The notes under the pieces are model-generated. The model was not told the DNA's origin, searched no databases, and was given only the letters and a program-made list of their open reading frames with translations. Made by a program: the position numbers and the translations under genes. From assembly GCA_031292515.1 (NCBI GenBank), contig JARLGZ010000279.1, positions 124,001 to 188,000 on the forward strand: DNA of 64,000 bases, read 5' to 3'. Of this stretch, positions 15,470-24,069 are shown in pieces (position 1 is the first letter of the stretch; the number at the start of each line of letters is the position of its first letter). This stretch comes from Puia sp. Its GTDB lineage: Bacteria > Bacteroidota > Bacteroidia > Chitinophagales > Chitinophagaceae.

Positions 15470-18400
15470 TTATTTATTCCAATACTTTTTCTTCAGCATT
15501 TTATGATACAATAACGGGACAACCAGCAAGGTCAAAAAAGTGGATGTGATCGTCCCGCCCATCAGCGAAATAGCCAACCCCTGGAAGATAGGATCGAACA
15601 GGATGATCAAGGCACCCAGCACGACTGCGCCGGCCGTCAGCAGGATCGGGGTAGTTCGAACGGCACCGGCTTCGATGATCGCCTGGTCTAACGGGACGCC
15701 CTCTTTTAGCCGGATATCGATAAAGTCAATCAGAAGCACCGAGTTGCGAACCATCACTCCCGCCAGAGCAATAAAGCCGATCATGGAGGTCGCCGTAAAG
15801 AAGGCGCCCAGGATCCAGTGGCCGCCGATGATGCCGATCAGCGACAGCGGGATGGCCGCCAGCATCACCAGGGGAACTTTGAAATTCTGGAACCAGCCGA
15901 CGATCAGCATATAAATGATGATGATCACCACGAGAAAAGCGATGCCCAGGTCCCGGAAAACTTCGTAGGTGATCTGCCATTCGCCGTCCCATTTAAGGGA
16001 GAAATTGTCCTCCCGGTCCGGCTCATGGGTATATTCTTCGGTAAGACTATAACCGGCGGGGAGTTGAATAGTCTTTAAGCTGTCCGAGATGGTCATCATC
16101 GCGTAAGAGGGGCTCTCCAGCTTACCGGCCATATCGGCCAGCACATAGACGACCCTCTTCTGGTTTTTCCGGTAGATGCTTTTCGGCGCTACCTGCTCCG
16201 ACACAGTCACCAGGTCACCCAAGGGAACGGGCTTGCCCTGGTTGTTGATCACCCGAAGGTTTTTCAGGTCGTCGACGGACGACTTATCAGCGTCACTTAA
16301 TTGCAGCACGATGCTAACGGGACTATAGGAGGCCGGCGCGTGCAAGGTTCCAGCCGGGCTGCCGGACAGGGCAGCCTGGATAATAGCCACTACCTGCGCG
16401 GGGGCTACTCCATAGTGCGAGGCTTTTTCCTTGTCGACCTCGAAATGGTATTCCGGCTGGTCATCCTCCACCATCCAGTCGACATCCACTACATCCGGTG
16501 TCCGCCTCACCAGGTCTCTCAATTGGCGGGCGACAGCGATCTGCTTCCGGTAATCCGGACCGTAGACCTCAGCAACCAGCGTCGACAACACCGGCGGACC
16601 GGGAGGCACTTCCACGATCTTGACATTGGCATTGTATTTCGCGGCAATAGCCTGGATACCCGGCCGCATTTCTTTTGCGATCTGGTGGCTTTGCTTACTT
16701 CTTTTCCCCTTATCCACCAGGTTCACCTGGATGTCGGCTACATTGTTACCCCTTCGCAAATCGTAATGCCTGACGAGTCCGTTGAAGCTGATCGGCCCCG
16801 CGGTACCCACATAACCTTCGTAATTCCTCACCAGGGGCTGACCGGCGATATAGGCCGCAATATCCCGTGTCACGGCAGCCGTCTTTTCCAGCGTCGTACC
16901 TTCGGGCATGTCGATCAGCACCTGGAACTCGTTCTTATTGTCGAAAGGCAGCATCTTCACGGCGACGGCCTTTGTATAGAAGAGGCTCAGGGAAGCCAGC
17001 AGCAGGACCGCCGTCCCGAAAATAAAGACATATCGTTTCCAGGGCGTGTCCAATAGCGGTTGCATGAAGGAGCGATAGATTTTATAGATACGCATTTCTT
17101 CCGGCGCCAGCGGTTTGGCTTCCGCATGTTTGCCACCTCTTTTCTCCTTTTCCCGCAAAAAGATATAGCCAAGATAGGGCGTCAGGGTCAGCGCCACGAT
17201 CAGCGACAGGAGCATGGCAATAGAGGCCCCTATCGGCATCGGGCTCATATACGGCCCCATGAGGCCGGAGACAAAAGCCATCGGCAGTACGGCCGCAATC
17301 ACCGTGAACGTCGCCAGGATGGTAGGGTTGCCCACCTCATTGATGGCATAGATGGCGGCCTCCATGGGAGGCAGGCGTTTGAGCGTAAAATGCCTGTGCA
17401 TATTCTCCGCGATGATGATGGAGTCGTCGACGACGATACCCGTGATAAACACCAGCGCGAAGAGGGTGATCCGGTTGAGCGTATAATGCAGCAGATAGTA
17501 GCTGAACAAGGTTAGCGCAAAAGTCACCGGAACAGAAAGGAATACGACCAGTCCGCCTCGCCAGCCCATCGCGAGCATAACGAAGAGTGTGACCACGACG
17601 ATGGCTATAAAGAGATGGAAAAGCAGCTCCCTGACCTTCTCCGATGCCGTCTCCCCATAATTACGCGTCACCGTCAGCTGTATATCGGAAGGGATCAGCT
17701 GTTTTTTCAGGTAGTCGGTCTTCTTCAATATCTCTTCCGACAGTCGCATGGCGTCGGCGCCTTTTCGCTTGGCGATCGACAGCGTCACCGCCGGGTAAAC
17801 AGACCCGAATTGATTCTTCAACGTATCCGGGCTGCCGTAGCCGAAAAATACATATTGCGACGGTGTAGCCGGCCCGTCGGTCACGGTCGCCACCTGCCGC
17901 AGGTACACCGGTTGTCCGCCGTTTACGCCCGCGACGAGGTCTCCGACGTCGGTGGCGTCCTTTAAAAAATTCCCGGCTTCCACGGAGAAAGCCGTGTCCC
18001 TGGCCAGGAGCGTCCCCGCTTCCGCCTGTACATTACTGCCAGGCAGCTGCCTGGCGATGCTTAGCAGGTCCAGGTGATTTTCCGCCATCTTGTCCTTGTC
18101 GAGGATCACTTTTACCTGGCGGCTGCGCCCACCCGTAATAGCCACCTCGGCCACATCGTCGATCTTCTTGATCTCGCCTGCCACCACCTCGCCCAGCTGG
18201 CGAAGGGCATAGTCGCCTTCCTTTTCGCTCCACAAGGTCAGGCCCAATGCCGGCACGTCGTCGATAGCCCTGCTCTTCACCAGGGGCAGGGTAACGCCAG
18301 GCGGCATTTTGTCCATATTCTTCATGAGCTCATCGTAGAGCTTCACCATGCTTCGTTCGACGTCCTCCCCCACGAAGAACTGAACGATGACCATCGACTG

Positions 18401-18676
18401 CCCCTTCATGGAAGTGGAATAGACATATTCCACCCCCTTGATATCGGAGATCATCTTTTCCAGGGGTTCACTCACCCTCGTTTCCACCTCGGCCGGCTCC
18501 GCGCCGGGATATCCGACGAATATGTCCGCCATCGGCACCTGGATTTGGGGGTCTTCTTCCCGCGGGATCAGCGTAGTGCTGTATCCGCCGATGAGTAAAA
18601 AGGCAATCATGAGCAGGACGGTCAGCTTGGATTGGATGAACGCCCTGGCTATTTTACCTGATATCCCTTCTTGCAT
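15470..18676 (-). CDS. RND efflux permease of the sulfur locus
   Basis: 1068 aa inner-membrane RND transporter with two repeats of six membrane segments. Seen: N-terminal NPREEDPQ-like region (IPREEDPQIQVPMADIFVGYPGA), the TM4 proton-relay pair GIVVDDSIIIAEN (two Asp), TM10-12 with FIALAGVMVRNSVLLIDFI, and the C-terminal TLLVVPLLYH. The group is the AcrB-related one often found with sulfur-detoxification genes rather than the classic antibiotic pumps. It works with the adaptor (29 bp upstream) and TolC. Substrate unknown. It is the last gene of the tolC-adaptor-RND operon behind the operator at 21226. Confidence 0.9.
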   Translation of the reverse strand: MQEGISGKIARAFIQSKLTVLLMIAFLLIGGYSTTLIPREEDPQIQVPMADIFVGYPGAEPAEVETRVSEPLEKMISDIKGVEYVYSTSMKGQSMVIVQFFVGEDVERSMVKLYDELMKNMDKMPPGVTLPLVKSRAIDDVPALGLTLWSEKEGDYALRQLGEVVAGEIKKIDDVAEVAITGGRSRQVKVILDKDKMAENHLDLLSIARQLPGSNVQAEAGTLLARDTAFSVEAGNFLKDATDVGDLVAGVNGGQPVYLRQVATVTDGPATPSQYVFFGYGSPDTLKNQFGSVYPAVTLSIAKRKGADAMRLSEEILKKTDYLKKQLIPSDIQLTVTRNYGETASEKVRELLFHLFIAIVVVTLFVMLAMGWRGGLVVFLSVPVTFALTLFSYYLLHYTLNRITLFALVFITGIVVDDSIIIAENMHRHFTLKRLPPMEAAIYAINEVGNPTILATFTVIAAVLPMAFVSGLMGPYMSPMPIGASIAMLLSLIVALTLTPYLGYIFLREKEKRGGKHAEAKPLAPEEMRIYKIYRSFMQPLLDTPWKRYVFIFGTAVLLLASLSLFYTKAVAVKMLPFDNKNEFQVLIDMPEGTTLEKTAAVTRDIAAYIAGQPLVRNYEGYVGTAGPISFNGLVRHYDLRRGNNVADIQVNLVDKGKRSKQSHQIAKEMRPGIQAIAAKYNANVKIVEVPPGPPVLSTLVAEVYGPDYRKQIAVARQLRDLVRRTPDVVDVDWMVEDDQPEYHFEVDKEKASHYGVAPAQVVAIIQAALSGSPAGTLHAPASYSPVSIVLQLSDADKSSVDDLKNLRVINNQGKPVPLGDLVTVSEQVAPKSIYRKNQKRVVYVLADMAGKLESPSYAMMTISDSLKTIQLPAGYSLTEEYTHEPDREDNFSLKWDGEWQITYEVFRDLGIAFLVVIIIIYMLIVGWFQNFKVPLVMLAAIPLSLIGIIGGHWILGAFFTATSMIGFIALAGVMVRNSVLLIDFIDIRLKEGVPLDQAIIEAGAVRTTPILLTAGAVVLGALIILFDPIFQGLAISLMGGTITSTFLTLLVVPLLYHKMLKKKYWNK

Positions 18677-18705
18677 AGTGGTATATTGAAATAGGTTTAT
18701 TTCTT

Positions 18706-19824
18706 TTACTGTTCCTTCACGGGAGCGCCATTGTATAATTTGCCTGCAGCGCCGGCGATGAAAGGTTCATCCGAACTCAGCCCCGAAAGTATCTCGATCT
18801 TGTCACCGACGATCTTGCCCGTCCTTACCCATCGCAGCAGGGCCGTATGCGCGTTGCTGATCGTATAAAGTCCGGTCAGCTGATCCTGATATACCAGGGC
18901 CGACAAGGGAACGAGGATGGCTTCACCCCCTGAGCCGGGTAGTGCTCCGGACGCGGGCGCGACGCTGCTTTTCACCGGAATGAACACATTCACGTACATG
19001 CCTGCGCACAAGCCTTTTTGAGCAGCCGCAGGCAAGCCTATTTTAACCAGGTATTGGCCACCCGTGGCGGCGGAAGAAGCGCTGATCTGAGTGATGAGGC
19101 CGGTGGATTTGCCGCCGGTGGATTTAATCTCCAGCACCGCTTCGTCTCCTGTTCTGACCCTGGTGATCTCCGATTCGGCTACCGACGCGTTTACCTGCAG
19201 GACATTGTCTTGTTCCACCACCAGCAAGGGCATACCGGGGTTGGCCAAACTTCCTTCATCCGCCAGCTTTTGCGTGATGGAACCCTGGAAAGGGGCCGTG
19301 AGACGCGTGTAAGCCATCGAGGCGTCGACTTCATTGCGCATTTGCTGCGCCGCATCCAGCCGGGACTTTGCGCTGTAATAGCGCAACGTAGCATTATCCA
19401 GCTCGCTTGCAGTGGCGCTCTGCCTGTTAAAAAGAGTGGTAAAACGATCGTAGTCTTTCCGGGTGTTTTCGAGTTCCGCCCGTGCGCCGGCGATCTGCGC
19501 ATCGGCCTGTGCCCTTTTGGCAGCCAGATCCTCGCTGCTGATGGTAGCCAATAGCTGGCCTTTACTCACCCTGTCACCTACCTTCACATAGATCCGGGTG
19601 ATCGTGCCCATTACCCGGGTGCTGATAGAGGCGCTTTGAACCGCTTCTATCTGTCCGCTCGCCTGGACTCCATCGACGCTTGCACCGAAAGGTCTTGAAA
19701 CGGCAACTGTTACGGCGCTGTCCCTATTTCCACCTGCTTCGGGTTGTGGGCCGCCGGAGCACCCTGCCAGCAGGAGCAGACCTGAAACGATGACGGATGA
19801 AAGCGGGATATCTGTATATTTCAT
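18706..19824 (-). CDS. RND periplasmic adaptor (HlyD/MFP family) lipoprotein
   Basis: 372 aa. Lipobox LLLAGC (Cys about residue 22). The barrel-sandwich hybrid halves are visible: TRVMGTITRIYVKVGDRVSKGQLLATI before and YTRLTAPFQGSITQKLADEG after a helical hairpin (QADAQIAGARAELENTRKDY to AQQMRNEVDASM). The beta-barrel follows. It bridges the RND pump and TolC across the periplasm. It starts 10 bp after tolC and lies 29 bp before the pump gene, so the three are one operon. Confidence 0.93.
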   Translation of the reverse strand: MKYTDIPLSSVIVSGLLLLAGCSGGPQPEAGGNRDSAVTVAVSRPFGASVDGVQASGQIEAVQSASISTRVMGTITRIYVKVGDRVSKGQLLATISSEDLAAKRAQADAQIAGARAELENTRKDYDRFTTLFNRQSATASELDNATLRYYSAKSRLDAAQQMRNEVDASMAYTRLTAPFQGSITQKLADEGSLANPGMPLLVVEQDNVLQVNASVAESEITRVRTGDEAVLEIKSTGGKSTGLITQISASSAATGGQYLVKIGLPAAAQKGLCAGMYVNVFIPVKSSVAPASGALPGSGGEAILVPLSALVYQDQLTGLYTISNAHTALLRWVRTGKIVGDKIEILSGLSSDEPFIAGAAGKLYNGAPVKEQ

Positions 19825-19834
19825 TTGACTATTT

Positions 19835-21181
19835 TTATTTTCCGGAAGAAATGGTTAAAAATTGCATATAAGCGATGGTCACCCGGCGATCGAAAATAGC
19901 CTGCGCCAAGGCCAGCTGTTGCTCTGACAGCTGGGACTGCGCCAGCAGGACATCCGTGCTGCTTGCCAGGCCTTGCTCGTAGCGGTCCTTCAGGATGCGA
20001 AACGACTCAGCCGAGCCGGCGACTGCCGCCTGCTGCTGCCGGATCCTGAATCCTGCGTCGGCAAGCTGTCTTCGGGCTTTATTCAACTCAAGAGTGCTCT
20101 GATCTTTGCGGAGGGATAGCTCTGCTGCCAGTTTATTTTTCTCAAGGGTTTGCATCGCTATCTTATTGCGAATGCTATTACCCTTAAAAATATCCCAGGA
20201 CAGCTGAATGCCGGCCAGGTAGGCGCTAGCACCGAAACCGAATATCCGGCTGTCATTCAACTGGTAGGAGCCGAATGCATTAAGACGGGGTAGAGCGCTC
20301 ATTTTACTCGATCGGATGCCGAGATCCGAAGCCTCAATGGCCTTTTTCAGGGCGTCAAGATCCGCACGACCAACCGGCACGATGGAGTCGGTAAAGACTG
20401 TCCCGATTTCCTGCGTGCTATCGTCGTCGACCGCATAAAGATTCCCGTAAGGTCTTCCTATCAGCAAACTCAGGTAATCGGATGCATTCTCCACCTGGCT
20501 CTTTGTTTCGGCTAATTTGCTTTCTGTAATCGTCACCTGCACTTTTGCATTCAAAGCATCCGCCTTGCTCAGAAATCCCTGATCTACCCGGTCACTGGCA
20601 TAGCGATAGAGCGCGCCTGCCGTCGACAGGACTCCTTCCAGTACCTTTACGGATTCGTTCGCCAGTTGTAATTGCATATAAGCCTTGCTCACCTCAAAGA
20701 CGAGGCCTTCTTTCGTACGCTGCTCTTTCAGCCGGTAAACTTCCACTTCTTTTGCAGCGCCTTTGCGTTGGTACAATTGATCCATATTCACCAGTGGCTG
20801 CTGCACATCGGCCCTGGCCATAAAGTCGGGTGTTCCGCCGGGGCGATTCAGCCGGTCGGGATTAAAATCACCGGAAGTAATGGTTTGCTGCTGCAATTTG
20901 AAACCAAAAGCATTCAACGGGTTATTGGTGGTCATCGCTGTATAAGAAATCCCTGCCTGGGGCAGAAATACGGCCTGCGTCTCCTTATAGCGGGCAGCGG
21001 CGATCTTTTCATCCCAGGTGGCCAGTTTCAATTCCTTGTTATTGGTAATTGCTGCTGCAATGGCCTGTTCTGCTGTCAGTCTCACCACCGGCTCCTGGGC
21101 TGAAGCCCTTGAAAACGCCAGCAGCGCCAGGGGCGCCAGCCATCTTCTCCCCCTTATTAGTCTCCGGGCTTTAAATATCAT
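19835..21181 (-). CDS. TolC-family outer-membrane efflux protein
   Basis: 448 aa from ATG 21181. Signal peptide ending near SRASAQ, then the two repeats of helical hairpin and beta-strand typical of outer-membrane efflux proteins (LATWDEKIAAARYKETQAVF; LEKNKLAAELSLRKDQSTLE; the end DRRVTIAYMQFL). An upstream ATG at 21199 lies within the predicted -7 element (21204-21197), so ATG 21181 is preferred. It is the first gene of the pump operon, with a CGTGAC-N4-GTCACG operator 21 nt upstream of its -7 element. Confidence 0.92.
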   Translation of the reverse strand: MIFKARRLIRGRRWLAPLALLAFSRASAQEPVVRLTAEQAIAAAITNNKELKLATWDEKIAAARYKETQAVFLPQAGISYTAMTTNNPLNAFGFKLQQQTITSGDFNPDRLNRPGGTPDFMARADVQQPLVNMDQLYQRKGAAKEVEVYRLKEQRTKEGLVFEVSKAYMQLQLANESVKVLEGVLSTAGALYRYASDRVDQGFLSKADALNAKVQVTITESKLAETKSQVENASDYLSLLIGRPYGNLYAVDDDSTQEIGTVFTDSIVPVGRADLDALKKAIEASDLGIRSSKMSALPRLNAFGSYQLNDSRIFGFGASAYLAGIQLSWDIFKGNSIRNKIAMQTLEKNKLAAELSLRKDQSTLELNKARRQLADAGFRIRQQQAAVAGSAESFRILKDRYEQGLASSTDVLLAQSQLSEQQLALAQAIFDRRVTIAYMQFLTISSGK

Positions 21182-21225
21182 GTCATAAATTTTAAACAAA
21201 GTTCCTTTTACAAAATGCCTTTATC

Positions 21226-21241
21226 CGTGACATGGGTCACG
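21226..21241. promoter_or_regulatory. Crp-type operator upstream of tolC-adaptor-RND
   Basis: Palindrome CGTGAC-ATGG-GTCACG. In gene orientation it ends 21 nt before the -7 element GAACTTTG (21204-21197). The same half-sites and the same 21-nt gap occur at 23144 and 23997. The placement (centre near -41) is typical of an activator site overlapping the -35 region. Confidence 0.75.
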
Positions 21242-21336
21242 CGCCCGGCTCAGGTGGCATCAGGAGTCTGCTTAGGACCCATCGGATTCCGATCGACCTT
21301 CGGCGGCTGAATGGTGCAGAAAAGGATGAGTTAATT

Positions 21337-21645
21337 TTACCGTATTCTTTTTTCCAGCGAGACCCAGGAACCGCCGTTATAGACTTCGAGACCGGCCGCT
21401 TCCAGAACTGATTTTGCCATTCCGCTCCTGGCGCCGCTTCTGCAACAGGTAATGACCGGTCTGTTCTTCTTTTTCAGATCGGCGATGACTCCTTTAACCT
21501 GATCGACGGGGATATTGATAGCACCCGTGATATGTCCCGTTCTGAACTCCTCCGGCGTGCGGACGTCTAAAATGATGGCGCCGTCCTGGCAGATCGCTTT
21601 GAGATCGGCAGGTTTTCCAAAAAGACTTTTAAATAAATTTGACAC
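21337..21645 (-). CDS. Single-domain rhodanese
   Basis: 102 aa. One rhodanese domain with the entry motif LDVRTPEEFRTGHITGAINIP and an active-site loop ITCCRSGARSGMA containing the catalytic Cys (second of CC, CRSGAR). It transfers sulfane sulfur between thiols, most likely taking or giving persulfide for the dioxygenase encoded just upstream (33-bp gap, same strand). No signal peptide, so cytoplasmic. It probably shares the promoter and operator of the dioxygenase gene at 23144. Confidence 0.92.
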   Translation of the reverse strand: MSNLFKSLFGKPADLKAICQDGAIILDVRTPEEFRTGHITGAINIPVDQVKGVIADLKKKNRPVITCCRSGARSGMAKSVLEAAGLEVYNGGSWVSLEKRIR

Positions 21646-21678
21646 GTTATTAAGATTTTACTGTAATGAATAATCGAT

Positions 21679-23094
21679 CTATAAAAAAGAGGTCGGGCAT
21701 GCATAGTCAGTGACGGGAATCTCTCCGCACTCCTTGATGGCTTTAAAACCTCCACGGATATTCACCAGCTGGTTGTATCCCCGGGCCCGTAGTATGGAAA
21801 TAAAGATCATCGAGCGGTACCCTCCGGCGCAATGCACATAAGCGGGTTTACCCTTCCCGATGTCCGGCATATATTGATTGATAAAATCCAATGGTGTATT
21901 GACCGATCCAACCACATGTTCGCTAAGATATTCGCTGTTCTTGCGGACATCCAGGATGGGCAGGGAATTCGTCTTTAGCCGGACTGCCAGCTCATCCACA
22001 ATAACAGAATCTATAGAGTCGGTCTCCTTCCCTGCAGCACTCCAGGCGGCGAAACCTCCGGCCAGGTAACCGATCGTATGATCGAGACCGACACGGGCCA
22101 GCCGGACGATCACTTCCTCATGCCTTCCCTCATCAGCAACAAGCAGTATCCTTTGGTTGATATCCGGGATGAGAGCACCGGCCCATGGAGCGAAGTTGCC
22201 TTCAATTCCGATGTTGATCGAGTTAGGAACAAACCCCGCAGCAAAAACCTCAGGATCGCGCGTATCCAGGATAAGGGCGCCCGTTTCACCCGCCGCTCTT
22301 TCAAATGCCTCCGGCGATAACGCGCGCGCTCCCCTCCTGATCACCCGATCGATACTTTCATAACCCACTTTATTGAGGAGGACGTTGAAGGGAAAATACG
22401 ACGGAGGCGGCACGAGACCCGTGGTAATCTCCTGTACAAACTCTCCTCTTGACATTCCTGGCCTCAATGCATAGTTGGTCGCTTTCTGATGTCCGAGCGT
22501 ATCGCTCGTCTCGCTGCTCATCTTCTTGCCGCAGGCACTCCCCGCGCCATGAGCCGGATATACAACTACATCGTCCGGCAAAGGAAGGATCCGTGTATTC
22601 AGCGAATCGTAGAGCAGGCCCGCCAGCTCTTCCTTAGACAGGCCGGCTGCCTTCTGGGCCAGGTCCGGTCTGCCGACATCGCCGATAAACAAAGTATCCC
22701 CGCTGAACAAAGCCTTCTCCAGTCCATATTCGTCGATCACCAGGTAACAGGCGCTTTCCATAGTATGCCCGGGGGTGTGCAGTACTTTTATGGTAATATC
22801 GCCCAGCTTCAATTCCTCATTGTCGTCAGCGATGTGCGCCTCAAAAGAAGGATCGGCATCTGGCCCGTAAACGATGGCAGCCCCGGTCCTGTTAGCAAGA
22901 TCCAGATGGCCGGAGACGAAATCGGCATGGAAATGGGTTTCCAATACATATTTGATTTGTGCTTTGTCTTTTTCGGCCTTTTGAATATAAGGTTCCACTT
23001 CCCGCAATGGGTCTACAATCGCGGCTTCCCCATGGCTTTCGATATAATAGGCGCCCTGGGCAAGGCAACCGGTATATATTTGTTCTATTTTCAT
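21679..23094 (-). CDS. Persulfide dioxygenase (MBL) fused to two rhodanese domains
   Basis: 471 aa. The N-terminal metallo-beta-lactamase domain of the ETHE1/persulfide dioxygenase type has ETHFHADFVSGH (Fe ligands), LHTPGHTMESACYLV, SGDTLFIGDVGRPDL and YPAHGAGSACG. The C-terminal half holds two rhodanese domains. The first has LLVADEGR where the catalytic Cys should be, so it is probably inactive. The second has AYVHCAGGYRSM and should be active. Function: oxidation of glutathione or other low-molecular persulfide to sulfite. ATG 23094 starts the conserved MKIEQIYTGCLAQGAYYI; more upstream ATGs are unlikely given the -7 element at 23122-23115. Its promoter carries a palindromic operator. Confidence 0.93.
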   Translation of the reverse strand: MKIEQIYTGCLAQGAYYIESHGEAAIVDPLREVEPYIQKAEKDKAQIKYVLETHFHADFVSGHLDLANRTGAAIVYGPDADPSFEAHIADDNEELKLGDITIKVLHTPGHTMESACYLVIDEYGLEKALFSGDTLFIGDVGRPDLAQKAAGLSKEELAGLLYDSLNTRILPLPDDVVVYPAHGAGSACGKKMSSETSDTLGHQKATNYALRPGMSRGEFVQEITTGLVPPPSYFPFNVLLNKVGYESIDRVIRRGARALSPEAFERAAGETGALILDTRDPEVFAAGFVPNSINIGIEGNFAPWAGALIPDINQRILLVADEGRHEEVIVRLARVGLDHTIGYLAGGFAAWSAAGKETDSIDSVIVDELAVRLKTNSLPILDVRKNSEYLSEHVVGSVNTPLDFINQYMPDIGKGKPAYVHCAGGYRSMIFISILRARGYNQLVNIRGGFKAIKECGEIPVTDYACPTSFL

Positions 23095-23143
23095 GATCGG
23101 CATTTTTATCATCGTAAAATTAAACTGCCGGAAATCCTTTAAC

Positions 23144-23159
23144 CGTGACATAAATCACG
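23144..23159. promoter_or_regulatory. Crp-type operator upstream of persulfide dioxygenase gene
   Basis: Palindrome CGTGAC-ATAA-ATCACG. It overlaps the stop codon of tauE and ends 21 nt before TAATTTTA (23122-23115), the predicted -7 element of the dioxygenase gene. This gives the dioxygenase-rhodanese pair its own regulated promoter inside the tauE-to-RND gene series. Confidence 0.75.
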
Positions 23160-23952
23160 CAGATAGTATCTCCCGGACAATTATATAAATACCCATCGCC
23201 AGAACAAACCAGCCAAATCCCGCCTTTAATTTTTCACCTGGAATCCTCGTGCTGATAAAACCTCCGGCGAAGATGCCTGCTATTGCCAGCAATGAAATCG
23301 TCAGCAACAGGCGCCAATCGATGGCCTGATGCCCCAGGTCGCCCGTAAAGCCAATCAAAGAATTCAGCGCTATAATAAGCAGCGACGTCCCGATGGCTTC
23401 CTTCATCGGTAGTTTGATCAGCAGTACCAGTGACGGGATTAGCAGAAAACCGCCCCCGGCTCCCAACAGACCGGTAACCAGTCCAATGCCTAATCCATTC
23501 AACAAGAGCCTGGGCAGGGGAATGCCTTTGTCCCGAACACCATCTGCTTTGTCCGCGGCTTTGGTCCTGATCATCGAAATAGCAGCGGCAAGCATCAGGA
23601 CGGCAAACAATACCATGATGAGCAGCGGCTTCGTAATAGAATAAAACCCGACATGACCGATCTGCTCCGGGATCGCCGGCATAATAAATTTCCGCGTCAT
23701 GAAAACGGTCCCGATGGATGAAACCCCGAACAACAAAGCCGTTTTAATACTGACCAGCCCGTCTTTATAATTATTCCATGCCCCTGCCAAACTGGATGAG
23801 CCCACCACAAACAGGGAATAGGATGTAGCCAGTGTCGGAGAAACATTAAAAAGGTAAACCAGTACAGGCATGGTGAGAATAGATCCGCCACCGCCGATCA
23901 ACCCCAAAGAAATCCCTATTAGGACGGAAGCAACATATCCGGCTATTTCCAT
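23155..23952 (-). CDS. TauE/SafE-family sulfite/sulfur exporter
   Basis: 265 aa membrane protein with about eight hydrophobic segments. The family repeats are visible: GISLGLIGGGGSILTMPVLV near the N-terminus and GLVTGLLGAGGGFLLIPSLV in the middle, each a Gly-rich re-entrant-like motif typical of TauE/SafE (DUF81). Members export sulfite or organosulfur anions. Next to a persulfide dioxygenase, which makes sulfite, sulfite export is the likely job (inference). Its promoter (-7 AATATTTG at 23975-23968) shares the operator at 23997 with the divergent regulator gene. Confidence 0.92.
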   Translation of the reverse strand: MEIAGYVASVLIGISLGLIGGGGSILTMPVLVYLFNVSPTLATSYSLFVVGSSSLAGAWNNYKDGLVSIKTALLFGVSSIGTVFMTRKFIMPAIPEQIGHVGFYSITKPLLIMVLFAVLMLAAAISMIRTKAADKADGVRDKGIPLPRLLLNGLGIGLVTGLLGAGGGFLLIPSLVLLIKLPMKEAIGTSLLIIALNSLIGFTGDLGHQAIDWRLLLTISLLAIAGIFAGGFISTRIPGEKLKAGFGWFVLAMGIYIIVREILSA

Positions 23953-23996
23953 TTTTTACATTTTCTGCAAATATTAAAAGAGGAAAGAAAGAGAAC

Positions 23997-24012
23997 CGTG
24001 ACAATTGTCACG
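23997..24012. promoter_or_regulatory. Crp-type operator between tauE and the regulator gene
   Basis: Fully symmetric palindrome CGTGAC-AATT-GTCACG, the best of the three copies. It lies 21 nt before the -7 element of tauE on the minus strand and 34 nt before TATCTTTA (24047-24054), the likely -7 element of the regulator gene on the plus strand. It could therefore serve both promoters, including autoregulation. Confidence 0.75.
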
Positions 24013-24069
24013 ACTCTAAAATCTTTCAAATCCAGCCGGGAGCCGTTATCTTTATGGGAGACAAGCAAA

